Positions 34,949-43,932 are shown, numbered from the stretch's first letter. The stretch: 64,000 bases of DNA from CAVZTA01 sp963778025 (GCA_963778025.1 CAVZTA010000019.1:489595-553594), one strand, 5' to 3'. Program-made: numbers and translations. The notes: generated by a model not told the origin, from the sequence alone.

Positions 34949-35794
34949 TCACGCCTCGGCCGCAAGTCGCTCGAGGACCGTCGCGAGCTCGTCGGCGTCG
35001 GCCGCGACCGCGGTCGGGCGCTCGCCGTCCTCCAGCCCCACGAGCATCTCGCGGGTCGTGACGCCGGTCAGCATCAACACGCTGCGGCAGCCGACGGCCC
35101 GCGCCGCGGCCATGTCGGTGAGCAGGCCGTCCCCGACCATCACGGCATCCTTCGCCAGCCGACCGACGGCGCGCGCCGCCTCTTCCAGCAGGAGCGGCGC
35201 CGGCTTCCCGATCGAGAGCGGCACCACCCCGGTCGTCGCCTCGAGCGCCGCGGCCACCGTCCCGGCGCCGGGTCGGAGCCCGCGTTCCGTGGGATAGACC
35301 GGGTCGCGGTTGGTGGCGATGAAGGTCGCGCCGGCGCGGATGCAGTCGGCCGCGGCCGCGAGGCGCAGGTAGGTCAGCCCGGGATCGAGCCCGGTCACGA
35401 CGGCGTCCGGCGAGCCGGCCGCGGTCACGCCGTCGATGCCCTCCTGGCTCATGCGCGTCGCCGCATGACCGGCCGTCACGACGTCCAGGCCGACGTCACG
35501 CAGCTCCCGCTCCAGCCCGCCGGCCCCGACGACCAGGACGCGGTGGACGTTCGGCTCGTGATCCCGGAGGTGCAGCGCCGTCGCGCGGGCGCTCGACACG
35601 ATGCGATCCGCCGACACGGGTGCGCCCAGCGCGGTCAGCCGCGTCACGTAGTCGGCGCGGTAGTGCATCGAGTTGTTCGTGACGTAGACGACGTCATCGC
35701 CCGCCTCGACGCGGCGGGTCAGGACCGCGGCCACGCCGGGCACGGGCTCGGAGGCGCGATAGACGACGCCGTCGAGGTCGACCAGCAGGAGCAT
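34949..35794 (-). CDS. HAD-superfamily IIA phosphatase (NagD-like)
   Basis: A 281-residue HAD hydrolase with type IIA cap. Motif I LLVDLDGVVYRA, motif II VTNNSMH, cap region GLDPGLTYLRLAAA and FIATNRDPVYPTERG, motif III IGKPAPLLLEEA and motif IV VMVGDGLLTDMAAARA are all present, so it should be active against small phosphomonoesters such as sugar or nucleoside monophosphates. TAGCAT lies nine bases before ATG 35794, back-to-back with the -10 of the divergent NYN gene, which starts 26 bases away. Confidence 0.92.
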   Translation of the reverse strand: MLLLVDLDGVVYRASEPVPGVAAVLTRRVEAGDDVVYVTNNSMHYRADYVTRLTALGAPVSADRIVSSARATALHLRDHEPNVHRVLVVGAGGLERELRDVGLDVVTAGHAATRMSQEGIDGVTAAGSPDAVVTGLDPGLTYLRLAAAADCIRAGATFIATNRDPVYPTERGLRPGAGTVAAALEATTGVVPLSIGKPAPLLLEEAARAVGRLAKDAVMVGDGLLTDMAAARAVGCRSVLMLTGVTTREMLVGLEDGERPTAVAADADELATVLERLAAEA

Positions 35795-35807
35795 GGGCGG
35801 CCGATGC

Positions 35808-35813
35808 TACCGT
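35808..35813 (+). promoter_or_regulatory. -10 box TACCGT, leaderless-type
   Basis: TACCGT lies seven bases before ATG 35821. It overlaps the divergent -10 TAGCAT (35809-35804, minus strand) of the HAD gene, so the two promoters probably compete. Confidence 0.45.
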
Positions 35814-35820
35814 CTGGCCG

Positions 35821-36417
35821 ATGCCCGCCTCACGTCGCGACCCGCTCGACGGCATCGACCGCCTGGTCGTCGACGGATCGAACCTCCTGCACCAGCTCGT
35901 GCGCGGGGGCGGTGGTCCGCCGGCGGCCATCGTCGGCCGGTTGCGCGGCGTGATCCCCGGGACGGTGCGGATCCTGCTCGTGTTCGATGGCCCGGTCGAC
36001 CAGGGCGGCGGCGTCGGGCGGGTGGCGCAGGGCATGACCGTCCGCTACGCGGGCCGGCGGACCGCGGACGCGACGATCCTCGAGGACGTCGAGGCGGCCG
36101 GGATGGAGGACCCGTCGAGCCCGGGTCGGACGCTCGTCGTCACCGATGACAACGCGCTGCGGCGGATCCTCGGGCGCGCTGGCGCGCGATCGATCGGCAC
36201 CGCCTGGCTCCTCGGCCGGTTCGACCGCGCCGTCCTGAGCTCGCCGTCGACCGGCAACCGGCGAGCCCCGAAGCCGATGCCGCCGACGGGGGATGCGGCG
36301 GACGCGTCGAGTCGCGACGGCGACGCACCGACGCGGCGCTGGCGGCCCGGCCGTGGCGCGACGACGAAGGTGGGCAACCCGCGACGCGCGCCGCGGCGGA
36401 CCCGTGGCCGTCCGTGA
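35821..36417 (+). CDS. NYN/PIN-fold putative RNase with basic tail
   Basis: A 198-residue protein whose first ~130 residues look like a NYN (YacP-type) PIN-fold nuclease: VVDGSNLLHQL with the first acidic residue, ILLVFDGPVDQ, TADATILEDVEAA and LVVTDDNALRRILGRAGA with further acidic residues in the expected order. The C-terminal ~65 residues are highly basic and Pro/Arg-rich and could bind RNA. Members of this family cleave or bind RNA in rRNA or mRNA processing. No partner gene is adjacent. Family assignment rests on motif order and is moderately secure. Confidence 0.75.
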   Translation: MPASRRDPLDGIDRLVVDGSNLLHQLVRGGGGPPAAIVGRLRGVIPGTVRILLVFDGPVDQGGGVGRVAQGMTVRYAGRRTADATILEDVEAAGMEDPSSPGRTLVVTDDNALRRILGRAGARSIGTAWLLGRFDRAVLSSPSTGNRRAPKPMPPTGDAADASSRDGDAPTRRWRPGRGATTKVGNPRRAPRRTRGRP

Positions 36418-36449
36418 GGCGTTGACGCCGCCTCGGACGCGCATCGCGG

Positions 36450-36455
36450 TACCAT
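36450..36455 (+). promoter_or_regulatory. -10 box TACCAT, leaderless-type
   Basis: TACCAT lies seven bases before GTG 36463, with no Shine-Dalgarno sequence; identical box and spacing to the adenosine deaminase gene. Confidence 0.5.
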
Positions 36456-36462
36456 CCGGGCC

Positions 36463-36940
36463 GTGCAGGACCAGCTCGAGGCGATCTGGGACCAGATCCT
36501 GAAGATCACGGCCGTGTTCGTCACCCCGAACTGGGGCGACCCCATCGGCTGGCTGCCCGTATTGCTCGTCGTCGGGGTCGTGGGGCCGCTGCTCTCGATC
36601 CTCGTGCTGTTCTGGGTCTGGTATCTGATCCGGAAGCCGCGCGTGCGCTACGAGTACGCCGACGCCAGTCGGCCGGCTCCGCGCGACGCCGCGGGCGACT
36701 ACCTCTTCCCGACCGGAGAACCCCATTGCCCGCGCGACGGGCTCGATCTTCGAGCCGCGCGTGAGTCGCTGCGACGTGTGCGGCGACCCGTTGCGGGTCG
36801 TGTGTCCCAAGTGCCTCGTCGTGCGTGCCGCGACGGACGCTCGATGCGGCAACTGTGGCCTCGCGTTCACGCTGCAACCGACCGTCCGCACCGCGCGCCG
36901 CTCGCCTGGCCCGCCGCCCGGCGGCGCCGCCGTCGCCTGA
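36463..36940 (+). CDS. Membrane-anchored zinc-ribbon protein, one frameshift
   Basis: N-terminal amphipathic helix (DQLEAIWDQILKITAVF), one strong membrane helix (WLPVLLVVGVVGPLLSILVL), then a cytoplasmic region that, after a frameshift near 36748, carries a double zinc ribbon: HCPRDG, CDVCGDPL, CPKCLVV, CGNCGLAF. The tail is Pro/Arg-rich and ends at 36940. About 160 residues after correction. It precedes the cytochrome c assembly gene by 55 bases and may be cotranscribed; a role in heme or membrane-complex handling would be inference only. Unknown family. Confidence 0.75.
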
Positions 36941-36995
36941 TCATCCCTCGACCGGGGAACCGCTCCACCGCTCGCATCCGTCCCTGAGGTCCGCC

Positions 36996-37938
36996 ATGGA
37001 GACCGCGTCCTCGATCCTCTTCAGCGTCGGTGTGATCGTCACCGCGATCGCGCTGGCGGCCCACGTCGGCCACGCCGTGCTGCTCGCGAACGGCCGACGG
37101 CAGCTGGTCTTCGTGACGGCGCCACAGCCGGCCTTCGCGACCGGCGCGGTGACGGGCTCGTTCGTCCTGGCGCGCCAGCGGGCGACGAGCGGCGAGCGTG
37201 GCCTCGCGTCGTCGCCCACGCCGCTCTCGGTGCCGGCGACCGTCCTCACCGTGGCGGCGTTCGCCTGTCTCCTGGCGTCGGTGGCCATGCGCGCGGTCCT
37301 CGTCGGGCGCGGGCCGTGGGGCACGATGTTCGAGTTCACGGTGGCCTTCTCGACGAGCGTCATCGGCGGCTACCTGCTGCTGTCGCGGCGCTATTCGATC
37401 CAGCAGGTCGGGGCGATCCCGCTCGGCGCGGCGCTGGGGCTGCTGCTCTACGCGTCCTCGCTGCCGTCGGAGATCCGGCCGCTCGTGCCGGCGCTCAACA
37501 ACGCGCCGTTGCTGACGATCCATGTCGGGATGGCGGTGCTCTCGTACGGGATCTTCGCGACGGCGTTCGGGGCGGGCGTGGCCTACCTCGTCCAGGGCAC
37601 GCAAGGACCGGTTCTCGTGGCTGCCGTCGCACAAGGTGCTCGACGAGGTCGCCTACCGGGCGGTGATCATCGGCTTCCCCATCTTCGCGACGATGATCGT
37701 GCTGGGCTCGTGGTGGGCCTCGATCGCGTGGTCGCGCTACTGGGGCTGGGATCCCAAGGAGACCGCGGCACTCGTGACGTGGCTCGTCTATGCGGTCTAC
37801 CTGCATGCGCGCAACCAGCGGCGATGGGCCGGCCGCCCCGCCGCGCTGCTGCTGGTCGTGGGCTTCGGCATGGTCCTCGTGACCTGGTCAGGCAGCCTCT
37901 GGTTCAGCGGCCTGCACGCGTACAGCGGCCTCGACTGA
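36996..37938 (+). CDS. Cytochrome c assembly protein, CcsA/ResC type, one frameshift
   Basis: Integral membrane heme-handling protein of system II cytochrome c biogenesis. The hallmark tryptophan-rich WWASIAWSRYWGWDPKET (WWD domain) is intact, preceded by helices GTMFEFTVAFSTSVIGGYLL and LLTIHVGMAVLSYGIFATAF with conserved His. The frame changes near 37610 between VAYLVQGTQ and the segment SHKVLDEVAYRAVIIGFP. After correction about 314 residues and eight helices. The partner CcsB/ResB gene is not in the window. It is followed one base later by a small membrane protein gene, probably the same operon. Confidence 0.9.
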
Positions 37939-37939
37939 C

Positions 37940-38296
37940 ATGACCCCCGCCGGCGGGCGCGGGGCGACCGGGGTCCGCCCGGTCCACCTCGTCCGACGGC
38001 TGGCCGTGCTCGGCGTCGCCCTCGGCGCGGGCTGCCTCATCGCCGCCGTGGACCGATCGCCCGGGAACGATGCCACCGGGGTGACCGCCGGGCTGCTGGT
38101 GATCGCCTCGTTCGTGGTCGCCGCCGTCGATCCCCGCTCGGCCCCGCTGACGTGGCTGCTGGTCGGGCTGCCCGTCCCGCTCGCCGCGTTCGTCGCGCAG
38201 TCGCCTGACTGGCCGAGCGTCCTGATCGCCCTGGTGTTCGCGGGTGCCGGCGCGCTCGTGGGTTGGTCGCTGGGGCGGCTCCGGACTGCTCGTTGA
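37940..38296 (+). CDS. Small membrane protein of unknown function
   Basis: A 118-residue protein with about four hydrophobic helices (LAVLGVALGAGCLIAAV, VTAGLLVIASFVVAAV, LTWLLVGLPVPLAAFVA, VLIALVFAGAGALVGWS). It starts one base after the stop of the cytochrome c assembly gene and so is probably its operon partner. No motif suggests a function. Confidence 0.78.
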   Translation: MTPAGGRGATGVRPVHLVRRLAVLGVALGAGCLIAAVDRSPGNDATGVTAGLLVIASFVVAAVDPRSAPLTWLLVGLPVPLAAFVAQSPDWPSVLIALVFAGAGALVGWSLGRLRTAR

Positions 38297-38313
38297 GCGC
38301 TGCTTGCTGAGCG

Positions 38314-38832
38314 CTAACCGCTGCGGTCGTCGTACGCGACGAGGTGCGGCACGGGCGGTGCCCCTGCGGCCAGCTCCAACAGGATCCACGTGTAGCGGGC
38401 CTGGGTCCGCTTGTCGGTCGGTGAGCCCGGGTTGACGAGCCAGGTCCCATCGGCCGAACGCTCGACATGCGGCCGATGCGAGTGACCGAACACGAGGACG
38501 TCGAGCCGCTGACCGGCGAAGAGCGAGCGCGCCCGGTCGAGCGTGGTCGCGCCGGTCCCGAGGTGGCCGTGCGTGACGCCGACGGTGAACCCCTCCAGGC
38601 GCCGCACCGTTCGCGTGCCGAAGCGCGCGTGCAGCTCGTCGCCGTCGTTGTTGCCCGCGACGCCGTCGACCGGCGCGATCGCCTCGAACAGCGGGACGGC
38701 CATGGGTTCCGTCCAGTCGCCGGCGTGGAGGATGAGGTCGACACGGGTCTCGCGCAGACCGTCCACCAGCGCGCGTGGCAGCGCTCGTCCGAACCGGGGC
38801 AGGTGCGTGTCCGACACGAGGGCGATGCGCAT
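38314..38832 (-). CDS. Metallophosphoesterase, YfcE/MJ0936-like
   Basis: A 172-residue calcineurin-like phosphodiesterase with the full metal-binding set: VSDTHLP, HAGDWTE, GNNDGDE, THGHLGTG, FGHSHRPH and a final NPGSPT loop. Such small enzymes hydrolyse phosphodiesters including cyclic nucleotides; with three cyclase genes in this window, a cNMP phosphodiesterase role is attractive but unproven. TAGGCT lies seven bases before ATG 38832, so it is probably leaderless. Confidence 0.93.
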   Translation of the reverse strand: MRIALVSDTHLPRFGRALPRALVDGLRETRVDLILHAGDWTEPMAVPLFEAIAPVDGVAGNNDGDELHARFGTRTVRRLEGFTVGVTHGHLGTGATTLDRARSLFAGQRLDVLVFGHSHRPHVERSADGTWLVNPGSPTDKRTQARYTWILLELAAGAPPVPHLVAYDDRSG

Positions 38833-38839
38833 GCGCGGG

Positions 38840-38845
38840 AGCCTA
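38840..38845 (-). promoter_or_regulatory. -10 box TAGGCT, leaderless-type
   Basis: TAGGCT is seven bases before ATG 38832 on the minus strand. Confidence 0.5.
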
Positions 38846-38969
38846 TCGGGCCGAGGCGCTGGTGCCGTGACCGCGCGGCGGTCCGGCCGCTCCGGCCGCG
38901 GACCGGCCTCCGCGTCGCGCGGGCGCCGGCCGCTGCCTGCGCGGCAATGGCGGCCGACCCCGCCGCCCG

Positions 38970-38975
38970 TACGCT
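38970..38975 (+). promoter_or_regulatory. -10 box TACGCT, leaderless-type
   Basis: TACGCT is six bases before GTG 38982, same box and spacing as the LLM-class gene at 8371. Confidence 0.45.
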
Positions 38976-38981
38976 CCTCGA

Positions 38982-40160
38982 GTGGTCCTCGAGGTGCTGC
39001 GCGTCGCGCTGATCCTGGGCCTCACGTCCTTCGGCGGCCCGGTCGCGCACCTCGGGTACTTCCGGCGCACCTATGTCGAGCGGCGGCGCTGGCTCGACGA
39101 GGCGACGTTCGCCGACCTCGTCGCGCTGTGCCAGTCACTCCCCGGCCCGGCGAGCAGCCAGCTGGGCATCGCGATCGGCACGTTGCGGGCGGGCGTCGCG
39201 GGCGGGATCGCCGCGTGGGTGGGCTTCACGCTGCCATCCGCCGTCGCGATGATCGCGTTCGGGCTGTTCGCGAGCGACGCCGACCTTGCCGATGCCGGGT
39301 GGGTGCATGGGCTCCAGGTCGCGGCTGTCGCGGTCGTGGCGCAGGCGGTGTTCGGGATGGCACGGACGCTGACGCCCGATGCGCCCAGGCTGATCCTCGC
39401 GGGGATCGCCGCGGCCGTCGCGCTCGTGCTGCCGATGCCGTGGATCCAGCTCGCGCTCATCGTGGGTGGCGCACTGGTCGGTGGGCTGCTGCTGCGGGTC
39501 GAGCCGGCGGTGCCGCGCACGAGCGACGTCAAGCTCACCGATCCCGCCGCGCTTCGGCATCGCGGCGCTCGTCGTCCTCGCCGCGCTGCTCGTGTCCTGC
39601 TGCCGCTCATCGCCGCCACGGCAGGCGAGACCGCGATGCTCGTCGACCGCCTGATCCGGACCGGCGCGCTCGTCTTCGGCGGTGGTCACGTGGTGCTGCC
39701 GCTCCTCGAGAACGCGGTCGTCGAGCCGGGCTGGGTCGGCCCCGACGCCTTCCTCGCCGGCTACGGCGCCGCGCAGGCGGTGCCAGGCCCGCTGTTCACG
39801 TTCGCGGCGTTCCTGGGCACGGTGGCGACCGTCCCACCGGGCGGGATCGCGGGTGGACTCCTGGCCACGGTCGCGATCTTCCTGCCGTCGTTCCTGCTGG
39901 TGTGGGGCACGCTCCCCTTCTGGTCGCGGCTCCGCGGCGACGAACGCGTCCGGCGACTCCTCGCCGGCGCGAACGCGACCGTCGTCGGCATCCTCCTCGC
40001 CGCGCTGATCACGCCGGTGGCCACGACGGCGATCCGGGCGCCGCTCGACGCCGTGGTCGCGGCCGGCGGCGCCCTCGCCCTCGCCACGCGCCGGGTCCCG
40101 CCGATCGTGGTGGTCGCCGCGTGCGCGCTGATCGGCGAGGTGGCCGCGCGCCTCGCCTGA
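38982..40160 (+). CDS. chrA: Chromate transporter, ChrA family
   Basis: A two-domain (long) CHR-family transporter of about 392 residues. Each half has the family pattern: LTSFGGPVAHLGYFRR and SLPGPASSQLGIAIG in the first, ALVFGGGHVVLPLLE and AAQAVPGPLFTFAAFLG in the second. The frame appears open throughout, but about 17 residues near 39545-39598 read as Arg-rich nonsense; the neighbouring frame gives the hydrophobic FGIAALVVLAALLV, so two cancelling indels are present and the linker helix is normal. Function: export of chromate or related oxyanions by family; some members transport other substrates. Confidence 0.88.
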   Translation: MVLEVLRVALILGLTSFGGPVAHLGYFRRTYVERRRWLDEATFADLVALCQSLPGPASSQLGIAIGTLRAGVAGGIAAWVGFTLPSAVAMIAFGLFASDADLADAGWVHGLQVAAVAVVAQAVFGMARTLTPDAPRLILAGIAAAVALVLPMPWIQLALIVGGALVGGLLLRVEPAVPRTSDVKLTDPAALRHRGARRPRRAARVLLPLIAATAGETAMLVDRLIRTGALVFGGGHVVLPLLENAVVEPGWVGPDAFLAGYGAAQAVPGPLFTFAAFLGTVATVPPGGIAGGLLATVAIFLPSFLLVWGTLPFWSRLRGDERVRRLLAGANATVVGILLAALITPVATTAIRAPLDAVVAAGGALALATRRVPPIVVVAACALIGEVAARLA

Positions 40161-40242
40161 AGCGCGACGACGCGACTCGACGCCGACGAGGGATGTCGTC
40201 GGCGGGACAGCACGGCGGCACACCGAGTGCCACCATGTCGCG

Positions 40243-42369
40243 ATGACCGATCGACCGTCCTTCGACTTCGACCGCTTCCTCGGCCTGCCCCGCCTGTCCG
40301 GGCTTCGCGCATCGCCCGACGGCCGCCGCCTCGTGGTCTCCGTCGGCGGTGCCGCTCCGGACGGCAAGTCGATGCGCGCCGCCTGGTGGGAGCTGGACAG
40401 CACCGGCAGCACCCCGCCCCGCCGTCTCACCCGCTCGCTCAGCGGCGAGGGCAGCAGCGCGTTCACGCGGAACGGCGACTTCGTGTTCGTCAGCAAGCGC
40501 GCCGACCCCGACAGCGACGACTCCGGCGACGACAAGGAGCGCGCCCGCCTCTGGCTGCTGCCCGCCCAGGGCGGCGAGGCTCGCCTGCTCACGAGCGCCC
40601 TCGGCGGGATCGACGACGTGAAGGTCGCCCGGGCCGCCGACCGCCTCGTGTTCAGCGCCGAGGTCCACCAGGGCGCGACCGACCTCGCGAAGGACGCCGA
40701 GCTCGCCGAGGCGCGCAAGAAGGCCGGGGTGAAAGCCCTGCTCTTCGAGGGCTATCCGATCCGGCGCTGGGACCACTACCTCGGCCCGCGCGAGCGGCAC
40801 CTGTTCGTGCTCGAGCTGCCCGATCGCGAGCCGGCCAATCCGCCGCTCAAGCCGAAGCCGGCGACGGGCGACGACGCCAAGACCGAGACGGCAGCCGCGA
40901 ACGACACACCCGACACCGCGGCACGTCCCCGCGACCTCACGCCCGGCGCGGGTCAGGCGCTGCTCGAGCAGGGGTTCGACATCAGCCCCGACGGCGCGAC
41001 CGTCGTCGCGGCCTGGAACCGGTACGAGGACCTGACGGCGCTCGCCGCGGACCTCGTCGCCATCGACGTCGCGACCGGCGATCGCCGCACGCTCCAGGAC
41101 GGCGTCGATGGCGAGACCGCGTGGTCCGATCCCGCGATCTCGCCTGACGGCCGGTGGGTCGCCGCCCTTCGCAGCGACCGCTGGACACCGGAGCGGATCG
41201 GCGATGTGCGGCTGATGCTCGTCGACCTCGTCTCCGGCGAGGCGCGGGACCTCGCGCCGGGACTCGACCTGTGGCCGCACGGACCGATCTGGGCGCCCGA
41301 CGGCAGCAGCGTCTACATCAACGCCGATCGACGCGGCAACGTCGCCGTATTCCGCATCGACATCGACGGCGACGGCAAACCAGGCGAGCCCGCGCTGCTC
41401 GCCGCCGACGGCGAGAACACGTGCCTGACGCCCACGGCGGAGTCGCTGTTCGTGCTGCGCAGCTCGTACGAGCACCCCGCCGCGCCGTTCCGCTACGACC
41501 TCACGACGCGCGAGCAGCAGGGCGAACGCATCGCGACCTTCCCCGAGCTCGACGAGTTCGAGGCGCCCGGCATCCTGGAGCGGCTGTGCACCAAGGCGAG
41601 CGACGGCCAGGAGGTCTGGTCGTGGCTCGTCCGGCCCCGCGACGCCTCGCCGGAGAAGCCGGCGCCGCTCGTCGTCTGGGTGCACGGCGGACCCGTCGGG
41701 TCGTGGAGCGGCTGGCATTGGCGCTGGAACCCGCACCTGCTGGTCGAGCGCGGCTACGCCATCCTCATGCCCGACCCGGGGATCTCCACGGGCTACGGCC
41801 ACGACTACATCCAGCGTGGCTCGGGCCGCTGGGGCGAGGAGCCCTATACCGACACGATCGCGGCGCTCGACGGCGCGCTCGAGAGCCGGCGCGACCTCGA
41901 CGGCGTGCGCTCCGGACTGATGGGCGGCTCGTTCGGCGGCTACATGGCCAACTGGGTCGCCACGAAGACCGACCGCTTCAAGGCGATCGTCACGCACGCC
42001 TCGCTGTGGGAGCTCACCGGATTCCACGGCACGACCGACTTCGGCCCCGCGTGGGAGGAGGAGTTCGGCGACATCTACCGCGACCCGTCGCGCTACCAGG
42101 CCGCGAACCCGGCGACGGGGGTTGCGAACATCCGGACGCCGATCCTCGTCATCCACGGCGAGCTCGACCATCGCGTGCCGATCTCCGAGGCGCTGCGGCT
42201 CTGGACGGACCTCCGGCGTCACGGCGTCGAGGGCCGGTTCCTCTACTTCCCCGACGAGAACCACTGGATCCTGAAGCCCCAGAACGCGCGGATCTGGTAC
42301 GACACCGTGCTCGCGTTCCTCGACGAGCACCTGCTGGGCAAGGACTGGGCGCGACCCGCGCTGCTCTGA
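40243..42369 (+). CDS. S9-family prolyl oligopeptidase-like serine peptidase
   Basis: A 708-residue cytosolic acylaminoacyl/dipeptidyl-peptidase-like enzyme. The N-terminal ~440 residues form a beta-propeller (repeated WxPDG-type blades, for example DISPDGATVVAAW, AISPDGRWVAAL, WAPDGSSVYI). The alpha/beta hydrolase domain carries the triad: Ser in MGGSFGGYMANW, Asp in HGELDHRVPI, His in DENHWILKP. No signal peptide, so it acts on peptides inside the cell. The gene is complete without frameshift. CACCAT six bases before ATG 40243 is a possible leaderless-type -10. Confidence 0.93.
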   Translation: MTDRPSFDFDRFLGLPRLSGLRASPDGRRLVVSVGGAAPDGKSMRAAWWELDSTGSTPPRRLTRSLSGEGSSAFTRNGDFVFVSKRADPDSDDSGDDKERARLWLLPAQGGEARLLTSALGGIDDVKVARAADRLVFSAEVHQGATDLAKDAELAEARKKAGVKALLFEGYPIRRWDHYLGPRERHLFVLELPDREPANPPLKPKPATGDDAKTETAAANDTPDTAARPRDLTPGAGQALLEQGFDISPDGATVVAAWNRYEDLTALAADLVAIDVATGDRRTLQDGVDGETAWSDPAISPDGRWVAALRSDRWTPERIGDVRLMLVDLVSGEARDLAPGLDLWPHGPIWAPDGSSVYINADRRGNVAVFRIDIDGDGKPGEPALLAADGENTCLTPTAESLFVLRSSYEHPAAPFRYDLTTREQQGERIATFPELDEFEAPGILERLCTKASDGQEVWSWLVRPRDASPEKPAPLVVWVHGGPVGSWSGWHWRWNPHLLVERGYAILMPDPGISTGYGHDYIQRGSGRWGEEPYTDTIAALDGALESRRDLDGVRSGLMGGSFGGYMANWVATKTDRFKAIVTHASLWELTGFHGTTDFGPAWEEEFGDIYRDPSRYQAANPATGVANIRTPILVIHGELDHRVPISEALRLWTDLRRHGVEGRFLYFPDENHWILKPQNARIWYDTVLAFLDEHLLGKDWARPALL

Positions 42370-42487
42370 CCGACCGCCGCGCGGACCCGTGGTCGGGACC
42401 TTCGGGAGGCTCCCGGCGGCTGACGTTGAGGCAGATGCCGGCCATACGGCCATAGACCTCGCGGGGGATGCGCCAGCTCGACCGTCC

Positions 42488-42696
42488 GTGACGGCACGCT
42501 TCGCGGGGCGTCGGCCTGCTGGTCGTCGTCCTCGTCGTCGCGTGCCGCGCTCCAGCGGCGACACCGACGCCCCAGACGGGCTTCCGTCCGGGCGGTGCGG
42601 TGCTTGCCGCCGAGGCACCTGCCGCCGAGGCGCCCGACGCCGCGGTGTCCCGAGCGCTCGCGGCTCGGCGGGTCTCCACGCACCGGCCGTCCGCCG
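42488..42696 (+). other. Possible broken lipoprotein gene
   Basis: From GTG 42488 (TARFAG) a one-base frame change gives GLLVVVLVVACRAPAATP, a convincing lipoprotein signal with an L-V-V-A-C lipobox, then a Pro/Ala-rich stretch. No stop is found before the response-regulator start at 42697 in that frame, so the end is unclear. It could be a short lipoprotein gene damaged by sequence errors, or chance. The rest of the 42370-42696 gap shows nothing I can name. Confidence 0.3.
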
Positions 42697-43463
42697 ATGA
42701 GCGACGCGCCGAAGCTGCTCGTCGTCGACCGCGACCCTCGCCGGTCATGCTCCTGGGCGACAAGCTTCGGCGGGACGGCTACGAGGTCGCCCGGGCGACG
42801 ACCGGCAAGGAGGCGCTGGCCACGCTCGACGAGGGCTGGCCGCGACCTCGTGATCCTCGAGCTCGAGCTGCCCGACATGAGCGGGCACGACGTCGCCGAT
42901 CGGATCAAGGAGCGCGGCGACATCCCGATCCTCGTCCTGTCCGCGGTCACCGAGGTCGAGAGCAAGGTCGAGTCGCTGCGTCGCCACGCCGAGGACTACG
43001 TCACCAAGCCGTTCCACTACCCGGAGCTCCATGCCCGGATCCAGCGGATCCTCGGCCGCACCCACGACCGCATCCCGAGCCGCGAGCTCGTCCTGGGCCC
43101 GGACCTGTCCATCCAGCTCAGCCGCCGCCAGGCCATCGTCTGCGGCACGGCCGTCAGCCTCAGCCCCACCGAGAGCCGGCTGCTCTCGGTGCTCAGCGCG
43201 CGACTCGGCACCAGCGTCACGACCGACGAGCTGCTGTCCCGGGTGTGGGGATCGGCCGATGACGCCGACCCGGCGTACGTGTGGGTGTCCATCCGCCGGC
43301 TCCGCCAGAAGCTCGAGCCCCAGGCCGGCAAGCCGCGCATCTCGTGGCCAGCGGTCGGGGCGGCTACCTGTCGGGCGGAGCGACGGACCCGCACCGGCCG
43401 ACCGCCGACCGGCCCATGACCATCGGGGGTGCGCGATGTCGACCCTGTAATGGTGGGTCTTAG
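42697..43463 (+). CDS. OmpR-type response regulator lacking the phospho-acceptor Asp, three frameshifts
   Basis: N-terminal receiver: KLLVVDRDPR, then LLGDKLRRDGYEVARATTG, DLVILELELPDMSG, ILVLSAVTEVESKV and DYVTKPFHYPEL, followed by an OmpR/PhoB winged helix (VSLSPTESRLLSVLSA, DELLSRVWG, YVWVSIRRLRQKLE). At the phosphorylation site the usual Asp is Glu (ILELELP), while the conserved Lys remains. Frame changes are needed near 42745, 42840 and 43340, after which the C-terminus reads HLVASGRGGYLSGG. About 250 residues. No histidine kinase is nearby. It ends about 25 bases before the pilus-module genes and might regulate them. Confidence 0.78.
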
Positions 43464-43474
43464 TCGTCGACCCC

Positions 43475-43480
43475 TAGGGT
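43475..43480 (+). promoter_or_regulatory. -10 box TAGGGT, leaderless-type
   Basis: TAGGGT lies seven bases before ATG 43488 at the start of the first pilus module. Confidence 0.4.
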
Positions 43481-43487
43481 CGGTCCC

Positions 43488-43899
43488 ATGGGATCGGTCC
43501 TGTCCCTGGCGGTCGGGCACGCCGTCGCCGCCACGAGCACTCGCGCGGGCAGACGCTGGTCGAGTTCGCGCTGCTGTTCCCGATCTTCTGGACGCTGCTG
43601 CTCGGGCGGATCGACTTCGCGTTCGCGTTACGGGGCGCTCGCCGTGGACCACGCGTCCCGGAGCGCCGCCCTGGTCGCCGCCGAGGCGGGCAATGGCGCC
43701 GGCGGGGACTGCGTGATCCTCCGCGACGTGGAGGCCCAGCTCACCCCGCCCGCGAGCAGCGCCCGGTCGAGCTCGTCAGATCTACCAGACCTCGGCGACC
43801 GGCGCGGTCATCGCAGCCGACCGCGCCTCGGTCGATGCCCCGGTCACCTCCTCCTACAACGACCCACGACGATGCCGCCCTGCCGCCGTCCACGCGTGA
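43488..43899 (+). pseudogene. TadE-like gene, broken (module 1, first TadE)
   Basis: Pieces in three frames spell a TadE-family pseudopilin: RRRRHEHSRGQTLVEFALLF, FPIFWTLLLGRIDFAFAL, then YGALAVDHASRSAALVAAEAG, CVILRDVEAQLTPPA, and PVELV followed by IYQTSATGAV, ending at a stop at 43897. The layout matches the intact homologue at 46779-47390 up to about residue 100, but the C-terminal half is missing or replaced. At least four frame changes occur in 400 bases, more than elsewhere, so this copy may be truly degenerate or badly sequenced. The N-terminal GQTLVEFAL is the TadE signature preceding a membrane helix. Confidence 0.6.
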
Positions 43900-43932
43900 C
43901 TCGATCGCCTCGAGGGCGCGGCGCGGTGCATC

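Noticed and set aside
40009..42618. 869-codon minus-strand open frame
   Set aside because: Exact antisense shadow of the S9 peptidase gene, which has a complete catalytic triad on the plus strand.
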